The notes under the pieces were generated by a model, which made no database searches, had not been told where the DNA came from, and worked only from the letters and a program-made list of their open reading frames with translations. From contig CAVONI010000011.1 in assembly GCA_963697285.1 (NCBI GenBank), forward strand, positions 868,001-932,000: DNA of 64,000 nt. The letters run 5' to 3'. Positions within the stretch are counted from its first letter, which is position 1, and every line of letters starts with the position of its first letter. This document shows, piece after piece, positions 56,928-64,000 of this stretch. Source of the stretch: JAEUQQ01 sp963697285 (lineage in GTDB: Bacteria; Acidobacteriota; Vicinamibacteria; Vicinamibacterales; JAFNAJ01). Position numbers and translations under genes: made by a program.

Positions 56928-57448
56928 CCCTACGCCTTCGGTGCTTTCTCGTCCTTGGCCTTCAACGTCTCGTCGAGCTTCTCGAGCCGGGCCTCGGGGC
57001 CGTCGGCCTTCGTCGCCTTGCTCTTGTCGCCCGTCAGGTAGGCCTCGCCGGCCGCCGTGCGCGGGCTCATCGCCACCAGCGCCGCGTGCCCCATCTCGCG
57101 CGTGAACGACCAGGCCTGCCGGGCCGCATACTGCGCCACCAGGGCGAGCCCGATGAAGGGCAGGAACATCGCGAAGGCCGCGCCCAGCAGCGGCGCCGCC
57201 ACCAGCAGCACGATCGTCGGCACGTGACGGAACACCCGCGTCGCGTCGCCCGGCAGCACGCCGCCGTCGCCCGAGAACGTCTCGATGCTCCACTCGTTCA
57301 CGTCCATGTAGAACCCTGCGCCAACCTTTTCGCCACCCAGATGCTTTGCCATGATGTCGCTCCCTGTTCTCGCGGCGTCGGCCGCGTCCCGAATCTGGAT
57401 ACAAGCCTACGCCCCCAGAAACGCCTTGAAAATCGGACCGATGCCCGA
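56928..57448. repeat. 521-bp direct repeat, copy B
   Basis: Second copy of the repeat at 55458, same orientation. Differences fall at the positions matching 55676, 55688 and 55802 (silent) and 55946 and 55953 (upstream of the gene). Confidence 0.9.
56930..57352 (-). CDS. Small membrane protein of unknown function, copy B
   Basis: Encodes a 140-residue protein identical to that at 55460. Three silent substitutions and no amino-acid change between copies indicate a recent duplication or continuing gene conversion with the protein under constraint. The upstream repeated 95 bp means both copies probably have the same promoter. Function unknown. Confidence 0.75.
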   Translation of the reverse strand: MAKHLGGEKVGAGFYMDVNEWSIETFSGDGGVLPGDATRVFRHVPTIVLLVAAPLLGAAFAMFLPFIGLALVAQYAARQAWSFTREMGHAALVAMSPRTAAGEAYLTGDKSKATKADGPEARLEKLDETLKAKDEKAPKA

Positions 57449-57597
57449 GAATCGAGGCCCTGAGTCCCGACAGCAACGGGGCGCGTCTCCCGAGGAGGAA
57501 CGACTGCAATGCCCGAGGCGGGCATCGGGAAACCGCCCGAGGCGATACTCAGGCGGCCAGGGCGCCGGCACTCACGACGCCAACGTCAGGACGTAGA

Positions 57598-58599
57598 ATG
57601 GCGCGCGTGCGCCCACGATCGCGGCGCACAGGAGCCCACTCCGTGACGCGCCGGTCGATTACCACTGCGGGCATCCGCCTGGGCGGAGCGCTCATCATGA
57701 CGCTGTTCGTCGCGCCGGCGTCGGCGCAACCATCCATGCCCATGCCCGAGCAGGTCATCACGCTGTGGCCCGAAGGAGTGCCCGGCGCGCGCGCCAACGG
57801 CGGCGTCGAGCGCCTCGACGACGGGCGCGTCTACAACGTCCAGCAACCGACGCTCACCTTCACGGCTCCCGATCCCGGAACGGCCACGGGCACGGCGGTC
57901 ATCCTCTGCCCCGGCGGCGGCTACGTCCGCCTGGCGATCCAGAATGAGTCCGAGAAGGTCGGACGCTTCCTGCGCACGCTGGGTGTGGCGACGTTCGTGC
58001 TCAAGTACCGGATGGCGGAGTTCGGGCATCCCGCTCCGCTGCAGGACATCGTGCGAGCCGTGCGCCTGGTGCGTGCACGGGCTCGGGAATTCGGCGTGGA
58101 TCCCGCACGTATCGGCGTGATGGGCGCCTCGTCGGGCGGCCATGTGGCCGCCAGCGCGGCGACGCTCTTCGACGCACCCGAAGCCCGGACAGGTGCGGCC
58201 CTCGACGCCATGAGCGGCCGCCCGGACTTCGTCGCGCTGCTCTACCCGGTCATCACCATGGAGGCGCCGTTCGCGCATGCCGGCTCGGTCAAGGCCCTGC
58301 TCGGCGCGACGCCGCAGCCCGAGGCCGTCGCTCGCCTGTCGCTCGAACGACAGGTCACGCCCCAGACGCCTCCGGCGTTCATCGTCCACACGGCGGAAGA
58401 CGTCAGCGTGCCGCTCGAGAACAGCCTCATGTTCGTCGCCGCGCTCCGGCGCGCGCACGTGCCCACCGAGTTCCACATGTACGAGCGCGGGGCGCACGGC
58501 TTCGGCATCGCCCCAGGCCTCGGCCCGACGTCGAGGTGGCAGGAACGCCTCGCCGACTGGATGCGTGCGCATGGCTGGCTCGCCACCGGTCCCCGGTGA
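57598..58599 (+). CDS. Secreted alpha/beta hydrolase (acetyl-xylan-esterase/BD-FAE-like)
   Basis: A 333-residue carbohydrate-esterase-like hydrolase with an N-terminal signal region (GIRLGGALIMTLFVAPASAQ). Family markers are ITLWPEGVPGA, the oxyanion-hole CPGGGYVRLA, nucleophile serine in GVMGASSGGHVAA, aspartate in HTAEDVSVPLEN and histidine in RGAHGFGIA. ATG 57598 is used; GTG 57643 has AGGAG upstream and is an alternative. The context of pectin-related genes suggests deacetylation of plant polysaccharide, inferred only. Confidence 0.88.
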   Translation: MARVRPRSRRTGAHSVTRRSITTAGIRLGGALIMTLFVAPASAQPSMPMPEQVITLWPEGVPGARANGGVERLDDGRVYNVQQPTLTFTAPDPGTATGTAVILCPGGGYVRLAIQNESEKVGRFLRTLGVATFVLKYRMAEFGHPAPLQDIVRAVRLVRARAREFGVDPARIGVMGASSGGHVAASAATLFDAPEARTGAALDAMSGRPDFVALLYPVITMEAPFAHAGSVKALLGATPQPEAVARLSLERQVTPQTPPAFIVHTAEDVSVPLENSLMFVAALRRAHVPTEFHMYERGAHGFGIAPGLGPTSRWQERLADWMRAHGWLATGPR

Positions 58600-58708
58600 G
58601 GGGCGTCGCGACCCGTCTGCCACTCATACGTCAACGTGCCGTGCCCGGTCTGCGGCAGGAAATCGTCGCGGACGGGCGTGAAGCTGTCGATTGTGGACGC
58701 GTTGCTTG

Positions 58709-59461
58709 TCAGGCTCCGCCACGCGGCACGCCGGAGGACGTCGCGTGCACCTGCATCAGCGCGCCCGCGTCGAGCGCCTTCGGCGTGACCCGCAACGTGC
58801 GGATGCGTCCCTTGAACCAGTAAACCAGGTTCTGGCGCACGCCCAGCGACGTCTGGCCTTTCGCCAGCGGGCCGAACGTCACGTTGCCCGACAGCTCGCG
58901 CACGCCGTTGACGTAGTGCGACATCCCGCGGCCGTCGTAGGCCAGCGAGGCCACGTACCAGTGCGCGGCAGGGTGCGTCTGTGCACGATCGATGAGCGCG
59001 AGCGACGCCGGGCCGTTCTTCAGGAACGTGTCGAGGCACCATCGGCCGTCACCGAGCATGCGCGTCTCGATCAGCGCGCGGTTCCCGCCCTCACCTGTGT
59101 CTTCAATGTGCAGGAAGCGCTGCTCGGGCGGCCCATCGGGCGCTGGCGAGAAGAGGACTTCGATGGTGAACTGGGTCAGGCCCTCGATGGGATTGGCGGC
59201 CACGATGATGCCGTCGGACGAGCCGTTGAACTCGAGGGCGCGCCCCACTTCGGTTTCAACGACCCTGGGCGTGCCGACGACCCTGACGGCGTGCCCGCCG
59301 ATCGACGTGAGGTTGTCGATCGTCCACTCGACGGCCGCCGGTGCCTGCTGCGCCCCTCCCGGGGTCGTCGCTCCGCCCATCACGGCAACCATCCCGGCGA
59401 TCGCAACCGCCGTTCGCATCGCTTTCGTGTCAGCCCTGCGCGTGTCCCTGAACTCTTCCAC
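58709..59461 (-). CDS. Secreted LamG-domain (concanavalin-like) protein
   Basis: A compact protein of about 250 residues: signal peptide (TAVAIAGMVAVMGGATTPGGAQ), then one LamG/jelly-roll domain (VVGTPRVVETEVGRALEFNGSSDGI, FTIEVLFSPAPDG, AHWYVASLAYDGRGMSHYVNGVRELSG). Such domains bind glycans. GTG 59461 has GGGAGG just upstream; an internal ATG at 59419 is an alternative. It follows the DUF4861 gene by 41 bp in the same operon. Confidence 0.8.
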   Translation of the reverse strand: MEEFRDTRRADTKAMRTAVAIAGMVAVMGGATTPGGAQQAPAAVEWTIDNLTSIGGHAVRVVGTPRVVETEVGRALEFNGSSDGIIVAANPIEGLTQFTIEVLFSPAPDGPPEQRFLHIEDTGEGGNRALIETRMLGDGRWCLDTFLKNGPASLALIDRAQTHPAAHWYVASLAYDGRGMSHYVNGVRELSGNVTFGPLAKGQTSLGVRQNLVYWFKGRIRTLRVTPKALDAGALMQVHATSSGVPRGGA

Positions 59462-59502
59462 CGGTGCCTCCCTCCCGGGGATCGCCCTGCCCGGCGCGAC
59501 CG

Positions 59503-60888
59503 TCACGGCTTCGCCTCGCGCGCCACCACGTGCACCTGGACGGGGCTGTTGTACTCGCGAGCGGTCTGCAGGACGTACTGCTCGAACGCAGGATAGGTGT
59601 TCAGGACGGCACCCTCGCTCCAGGCGCCCGCGATGAGGTACTCGTACGACTGGTCGCTGCGGGGCGTCACGCTGAACGCGTGGTTGCCCTTCAGGTCGCT
59701 CACGAAGCGGTACTCGGGCTTGAACTCGTCGCGGACCACCATCGCGCTCGCGATCATCGACACGTCCAGCGAAATGGTCCCGTCATCCGGGTCCATGACG
59801 GCCTCGGGTCCTGCCGTGATCACCACACCACCCTGCTGGTACCGGTGGGCCTCGCGCGGCTTCTTCCTGATACCCGCGCCCGGGCGCACGCCGGGGACCG
59901 TGGGCAGGAAGCGCGTGAAACGTACCTGGCACGTCGAGTAGCTCTGCCCCGCGTAGGCCGTGTAGAGCTGTTCGACCTCGTAGCTGCCCCTGCCGGTCTG
60001 CCAGTTCATCGTCCTGACACGGATCATCGACCGCACCGGCCCGTTGACGACCACGTCGTACGCGTAGCGTGTGTCGCTGATCTGCCCGGCGTTGAAGTTG
60101 TCGGTGACACCTGCCGCGGCGCGCGCCGGGGTGAAACGGGGCACCGAGACACGCGCAGGCGCTTCCGCCGACTCGAACAACGCGATGGCCCCACCCCCGA
60201 ACGTGTTCTCGACCGACTGGATGTCCGAGCCCATCGCATGGTCGGTGAGCGAGACGGCATAGCCGTCGAGGTTGTCCATGTAGAGGCGTTGGGCCATCAG
60301 CATCGGCTTCCGCTTCGCATAGACGTCCACACTCGTCGGGAACCAGAGCTTCCAGCCGATGTGCTTCGATTCCCAGAACGGGACGAGATGCCGCACGTAG
60401 CTGCCAATGCCCGCGTGCGTCTCGTGCGGATTCCACCCACGCTGGTTCAGGCCGAGATAGACGTCGATGCGTTTCGTCGCCCGCGCCTTGATGTCGGTGA
60501 CGAAGAACAGCTCGTCCCAGACGCCGTCCTTGTCGAGATCGTCGAGCTGCTGCAGGAGCGCCCGTCCGTGTGTCTCGGCAAGCACCTCGTGCCCGCCGCC
60601 GAGCTTCGCGCGTTCGGGGGTCGGTGCGGCGTGCGGCGGTAACGACGGATCCACGACCGTCACCGTCAGCTCGTTGACGTCGGTCACCGGCATCTGGTCG
60701 CGGCGGACCACCACCGGCACGTTGATCCGATCGAAGTCGAGGGCATTCGTCAGCTCGATGACGAGGCGCTGTGTGGGCGCGAAGTCGCCCTGGGTGTACC
60801 AGCCGGCCCCCTGCGCCGACAGGGCGACGCCCGCGGTGCCGACCGCGAACGCGAGCGCAGTGAAGCGGGTCGTGCGCAGCACGGGCAT
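59503..60888 (-). CDS. Secreted DUF4861 family protein
   Basis: A 461-residue protein with a signal peptide (LAFAVGTAGVALSAQG) and the DUF4861 domain, found in pectin and rhamnogalacturonan utilisation loci of Bacteroidetes and Acidobacteria: NALDFDRINVPVVVRRDQMP, DKDGVWDELFFVTDIKA, DVYAKRKPMLMAQRLYMDNLDGY, DHAMGSDIQSVENTFGGG. No catalytic residues are established. ATG 60888 is preceded by AGGA overlapping the upstream pectate lyase stop, ten bases away. Confidence 0.82.
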   Translation of the reverse strand: MPVLRTTRFTALAFAVGTAGVALSAQGAGWYTQGDFAPTQRLVIELTNALDFDRINVPVVVRRDQMPVTDVNELTVTVVDPSLPPHAAPTPERAKLGGGHEVLAETHGRALLQQLDDLDKDGVWDELFFVTDIKARATKRIDVYLGLNQRGWNPHETHAGIGSYVRHLVPFWESKHIGWKLWFPTSVDVYAKRKPMLMAQRLYMDNLDGYAVSLTDHAMGSDIQSVENTFGGGAIALFESAEAPARVSVPRFTPARAAAGVTDNFNAGQISDTRYAYDVVVNGPVRSMIRVRTMNWQTGRGSYEVEQLYTAYAGQSYSTCQVRFTRFLPTVPGVRPGAGIRKKPREAHRYQQGGVVITAGPEAVMDPDDGTISLDVSMIASAMVVRDEFKPEYRFVSDLKGNHAFSVTPRSDQSYEYLIAGAWSEGAVLNTYPAFEQYVLQTAREYNSPVQVHVVAREAKP

Positions 60889-60898
60889 GAGCGGATCC

Positions 60899-62383
60899 TC
60901 AGGGCCTGGACGCGGCGAGCGCGTCGATGAGCGTCGACAGGTTGCGAACGAACACGGCAGTCGAGATACCGCGCACGGGAACCTGCGAGCCAGTGTTCTT
61001 TCCTGACGTGGTGATCGCATGGACCATGATGCCGTCGGTCACCCACGCGCCCCTGGCATCGAGACCCGTGATGACCGCCTCGACCTGCGATGCCGCCGGC
61101 GCGGGCCTGCGCGCCCCGTCGAAGTGCGCGTCGAAGTACTCCGCGCGGGCCCGCGTCGTCGCGAGCGCGGCGACGCGTTCGTACTCCGCGCGGATCGGCG
61201 CGACGTCGACCGCAGGCTTGACGGGCATGCCGGGCGGCGGGGTGGTTGTCCAGTCGTAGAGCCCGTAGCCGTCCGCGTTGTGCGCGTCTCGCCTGACCAC
61301 ATACACCGGCAGGTTGGTTCCCGGCTGCCAGTAACGGGAGGGCGGCCGCTTGAACCCGATGGCCTCGCTGTTGACGCGGTCGTACCACGCGAGACAACGC
61401 GGGATGGGCGCGAGGTACCGTGTGTCGCCGGTGAGCGTGTAGAACATCTCGAGGACGCGGATGGCGTCGCGGCTCTCGCGAATGACGTAGCCGGCTGGTT
61501 CATGCGTGCGCGCCGCGATCGGCCGCATGTCGGGTCCGTACTGCTCGGCCCAGCCTGCTTCCCCGTCCGGTCCCTGCGCCGCGATCAGGAAGTCGGCTCC
61601 TCGGCGTGCGGCCTCGAAGTAACGCCGGTCACCCAGCGCGCGATACGCGGAGATCAGCAGCTCGATGTAGCCCTGCGTCGCACCGTCGTTGAGCGTGTAA
61701 TAGGAGGTGTAGTCAGGCAGGCCGTCGTGAGCGAATTCGTGGCGCAGGGGAAAACGTTGCGGCCAACCGCCGTTGGGGTACTGCGCCTCGAGCACGAAGT
61801 CGAGCGCCTTCAAGGCCGCCCCGCGATACGCGCTGTCGAGGGTCGTCGTGTAGTAGCGCAACACGAAGGCCGCCGCGTCAGACGTGACCTGGTCGTCGTT
61901 GGTGGCGTTGCCGTAGTAGTGGCGGAACTCCTCGTAGCCGTATTCGAACTGCGACGCGCGCGTGGTGTACCACTCGTCGAGCCCGACAGGATTGAAATCG
62001 ACGAAGTAGTGCCACCCGCCACGTGGATGCTGCCCGAAGATCAGCGCGTCGGCCGCACGCTGCGCCACGTCCAGGTAGTAGCGATCGTGTGTCGCCTCAT
62101 AGGCGTCGAGCAACGCCATCCCGACCATCGGGGTGCCTGCCTGTACCCAGATCTGCGATGGCCGCGCCGGAATCTCGCCCCAGCGCGTCGCGAGGTCCTC
62201 CGACACGGTCCACACGTAGCCGCCGCGGTAGGCGACGGTCTCGGCCATGAACGTGGTCGCCTTCTTCATGGCGGCTTCGACATCGCCGCGCGATGGCTGC
62301 GCCCACGACGGTGCCACCGCCAGAACCCCGACGCACATCAACAAGGGCAGGCGCATGCCGACCTGAATCGCGACTTTCACCAT
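60899..62383 (-). CDS. Secreted pectate lyase (PL10-like)
   Basis: A 494-residue secreted enzyme. A signal peptide (LPLLMCVGVLAVAPSWAQ) is followed by an alpha/alpha-barrel-like fold with EAQYPNGGWPQRFPLR and SYYTLNDGATQGYIELL, which correspond to the YPNGGWPQ and FNDGA motifs of PL10 pectate lyases that cleave polygalacturonate by beta-elimination. ATG 62383 has AGGAG eight bases upstream, and the longer frame is not used. First gene of the unit pectate lyase - DUF4861 - LamG. The exact lyase family should be confirmed by profile search. Confidence 0.82.
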   Translation of the reverse strand: MVKVAIQVGMRLPLLMCVGVLAVAPSWAQPSRGDVEAAMKKATTFMAETVAYRGGYVWTVSEDLATRWGEIPARPSQIWVQAGTPMVGMALLDAYEATHDRYYLDVAQRAADALIFGQHPRGGWHYFVDFNPVGLDEWYTTRASQFEYGYEEFRHYYGNATNDDQVTSDAAAFVLRYYTTTLDSAYRGAALKALDFVLEAQYPNGGWPQRFPLRHEFAHDGLPDYTSYYTLNDGATQGYIELLISAYRALGDRRYFEAARRGADFLIAAQGPDGEAGWAEQYGPDMRPIAARTHEPAGYVIRESRDAIRVLEMFYTLTGDTRYLAPIPRCLAWYDRVNSEAIGFKRPPSRYWQPGTNLPVYVVRRDAHNADGYGLYDWTTTPPPGMPVKPAVDVAPIRAEYERVAALATTRARAEYFDAHFDGARRPAPAASQVEAVITGLDARGAWVTDGIMVHAITTSGKNTGSQVPVRGISTAVFVRNLSTLIDALAASRP

Positions 62384-62592
62384 TGCGAATTCTCCTCTGA
62401 CGCACCTGTCTAGCCATGGTCGCATGAGGGACATGCTGAAGAGGGGAGATGCCACTTCTCCAGACCGCGCACAAGAGATATGCAAACGATGCCGACTGTC
62501 AATCACTTCCTCGTGGAACCCTCCGAGTTCAGGCATCGGCTATCCTCTACGAGGGGCGGTCTCTCACGGGCCGCAACGGAGGTGCGTCCGTC

Positions 62593-63561
62593 ATGTCGTC
62601 GCGTTGTCGTCTGGCTGGTCTCGTACTCACCGCGTCGGTCCTGGGTTGGCACGCTGGCTTCCAGCCGCGAGGTGCCACACTGCGTGCCCAGCCTCCGTCC
62701 ACCGCACCGCTGACGCCTGCCGACGCCACCTCAGCCACCTACCGCGGCGTTGGAGATCTCGCCGGGCCGATCACGCTGACAAATGGGACCTGGACCGGCA
62801 CGCCCTTCGTGCCGGGCGGCGCCTCGCGCCCCAGCCTCACGCTGCTGCGCCAGGCATTCGCCACCGGCGATCTCGACGGCGATGGCACCGCCGAAGCCGC
62901 CGTCCTGGTCGGACTGAACAGCGGCGGCTCAGGCGAGTTGATCTACCTGGCAATCCTCCAGCGCCAGGGACCCGGCGTCGTGAACGTGGCGACGGGCCTG
63001 GTCGGCGATCGCGTCGGCGTTCGCGCCATGCGGATCGCCGGCCGTCGCATCGAACTCGATGTCGTGCAGGCAGGACCCGGGGATGCACAGTGCTGCCCGG
63101 GCGAACTGGCCAGCCGCGCCTGGGAACTCAGGCACGCGACACTCGTGGAGCTGCCCGCGTCGGTCACGGGGCGCCTGTCACTCGAGACCATCTCGGGCAT
63201 CGCCTGGACGCTGGTGTCGCTGGCATTCGACGAGCCGGCGCCACCCGAACCGCCGGTGACACTGAGGATCGACGGCGTGCGCATCGCGGGGTCGTCGGGC
63301 TGCAACAACTACTTCGCCACGATCACCCCCGCATCGTCGCCGGGCGCTGTCGCCATCTCGGGCATCGCCGGTACGCGGAAGATGTGCGAGGAACCGGTAA
63401 TGGTGCTCGAACAGCGCGTCCTGGCGCAGTTCGCGACAGTCAGGCGGTTCTCGTTCGTGGGCGGGCAACTCGCCCTGTCGTACGAACGCGACGGCACGTA
63501 CGGGGTGATGCTCTTCTCAGCGGGCGCCCCTGGCCACACGGTCGCACCTCCGCGACCGTGA
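62593..63561 (+). CDS. Secreted META-domain (HslJ-like) protein
   Basis: A 322-residue exported protein: signal peptide (LAGLVLTASVLGWHAGF), a middle region with an EF-hand-like DLDGDGTAEAAVLV segment, and a C-terminal META domain (ISGIAWTLVSLAF, RIAGSSGCNNYFATI, ISGIAGTRKMCEEPVMVLEQRVL), as in HslJ. META proteins are envelope stress-related, without defined chemistry. ATG 62593 has GGAGG at about ten bases. It is divergent from the pectate lyase operon. Confidence 0.88.
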   Translation: MSSRCRLAGLVLTASVLGWHAGFQPRGATLRAQPPSTAPLTPADATSATYRGVGDLAGPITLTNGTWTGTPFVPGGASRPSLTLLRQAFATGDLDGDGTAEAAVLVGLNSGGSGELIYLAILQRQGPGVVNVATGLVGDRVGVRAMRIAGRRIELDVVQAGPGDAQCCPGELASRAWELRHATLVELPASVTGRLSLETISGIAWTLVSLAFDEPAPPEPPVTLRIDGVRIAGSSGCNNYFATITPASSPGAVAISGIAGTRKMCEEPVMVLEQRVLAQFATVRRFSFVGGQLALSYERDGTYGVMLFSAGAPGHTVAPPRP

Positions 63562-63596
63562 GGCACGCTCACCAACCTCGGGTCGATCCTTCTGGC

Positions 63597-64000
63597 CTAC
63601 TTCAGCACGCCCACGATCGGGACGCCGTCGGCCTCTGGCATCTCGAACCCGAGGAGGCGCCCTACCGTCGGGGCGATGTCGATCTGGCGGACCAGTGGGA
63701 GCGGCACGCCCGGGCGCACGCCTGCGCCCGAGATGATGAGGCCCGTGTGCATCCGCGCTTCCGTGGGGAGGAAGCCATGCGCACCGCGGCGGGTCGTCGC
63801 GACGAGCACCGCGCCTCCCGCGACGCCGTCCGACACGTAGTAGCCCTCCGCGGGTTCGATGAAGAAGGCCGCGTCCGGGTATGTCCCGTGGGTGTCGAGC
63901 TCGGCGCGCGGCACGACGCGGAAGATGCCGCGGTACTTGCCGTCGGCCAGGCTGGCGAACGCCCGCTCGGCGCGCTGCGCCAGCGCCGCGTCGTTCGGAT
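63597..64000 (-). CDS. Alkaline-phosphatase superfamily phosphodiesterase, C-terminal part (5' end beyond window)
   Basis: The frame is open to the window edge, so the start lies beyond. The visible 134 residues contain GAHGFLPTEARMHTGLIISGAGVRPGVPLPLVRQIDIAPTVGRLLGF, the conserved end of type I phosphodiesterase/nucleotide pyrophosphatase enzymes, including the metal-binding histidine in GAHGFLP. The substrate and any signal peptide cannot be seen. It converges on the META-domain gene, 35 bases away. Confidence 0.85.
   Translation of the reverse strand, partial: PNDAALAQRAERAFASLADGKYRGIFRVVPRAELDTHGTYPDAAFFIEPAEGYYVSDGVAGGAVLVATTRRGAHGFLPTEARMHTGLIISGAGVRPGVPLPLVRQIDIAPTVGRLLGFEMPEADGVPIVGVLK

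Noticed and set aside
55458..57448. Duplication as an insertion sequence or composite transposon
   Set aside because: No transposase, terminal inverted repeats or target-site duplication is visible; the repeat is a host-type gene with its promoter.

Overview
The window is GC-rich, tightly packed bacterial DNA with no rRNA, tRNA or CRISPR array that I could see. The gene mix suggests a soil-type Acidobacteriota, probably class Vicinamibacteria: secreted S41/S46/S9 peptidases, DUF5107, DUF6067, DUF4861 and LamG glycan proteins, a di-haem cytochrome c peroxidase lipoprotein and a Hox hydrogenase. The taxonomic call is inference from gene content, not from a marker gene.

Layout. 1-3167: tricorn-like S41 peptidase (cut by the window edge) and an S9 prolyl oligopeptidase. 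3349-5597: two tandem NHL beta-propeller proteins. 5837-11017: cytochrome c peroxidase lipoprotein, S46 dipeptidyl-peptidase, NAD-malic enzyme. 11078-12882: YaeQ and YciH/SUI1 proteins, then a Phd/PIN toxin-antitoxin pair. 12911-18018: hoxFUYHW, a group 3d bidirectional NAD-linked [NiFe] hydrogenase, on the minus strand. 18417-23194: TolC/HlyD/two ABC-2 permeases forming an efflux operon with no ATPase gene. 23336-28906: HPF, an O-antigen-ligase-like protein, Zwf, Pgl and an aldo/keto reductase. 28910-33542: a giant secreted LamG/CARDB/rhamnogalacturonan-acetylesterase protein. 33740-39129: a phosphate operon, phoU-pstS-pstC-pstA-pstB2-pstB1. 39243-45441: a DUF6067 glycosidase-like protein and a DUF5107/TPR protein. 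45476-49599: CAP lipoprotein, DEAD-box helicase, membrane protein, cupin, agmatinase-family enzyme. 49797-55451: six tightly overlapping genes (nonahaem cytochrome c, cytochrome b, membrane metallopeptidase, unknown protein, histidine kinase, response regulator). 55458-57448: a 521-bp direct duplication flanking a CAT-like acetyltransferase. 57598-63561: a pectin-type glycan cluster and a META-domain protein. 63597-64000: end of an alkaline-phosphatase-superfamily enzyme.

Three things stand out. The six-gene cytochrome/protease/two-component operon is a plausible undescribed redox-signalling system. The two Pst ATPases have complementary defects, so together they would make one good and one degenerate ATP site. 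The PhoU is fused to an ArsC/LMW-phosphatase-like domain whose nucleophilic cysteine is aspartate, which suggests an oxyanion-binding phosphate sensor.

Caution on sequence quality: eight small frame-breaking indels fall in five conserved genes. Most lie in short G or C runs, and the restored frames read through cleanly. This pattern looks more like uncorrected sequencing error than true pseudogenes. These genes are annotated as single CDSs with the frameshift positions stated.
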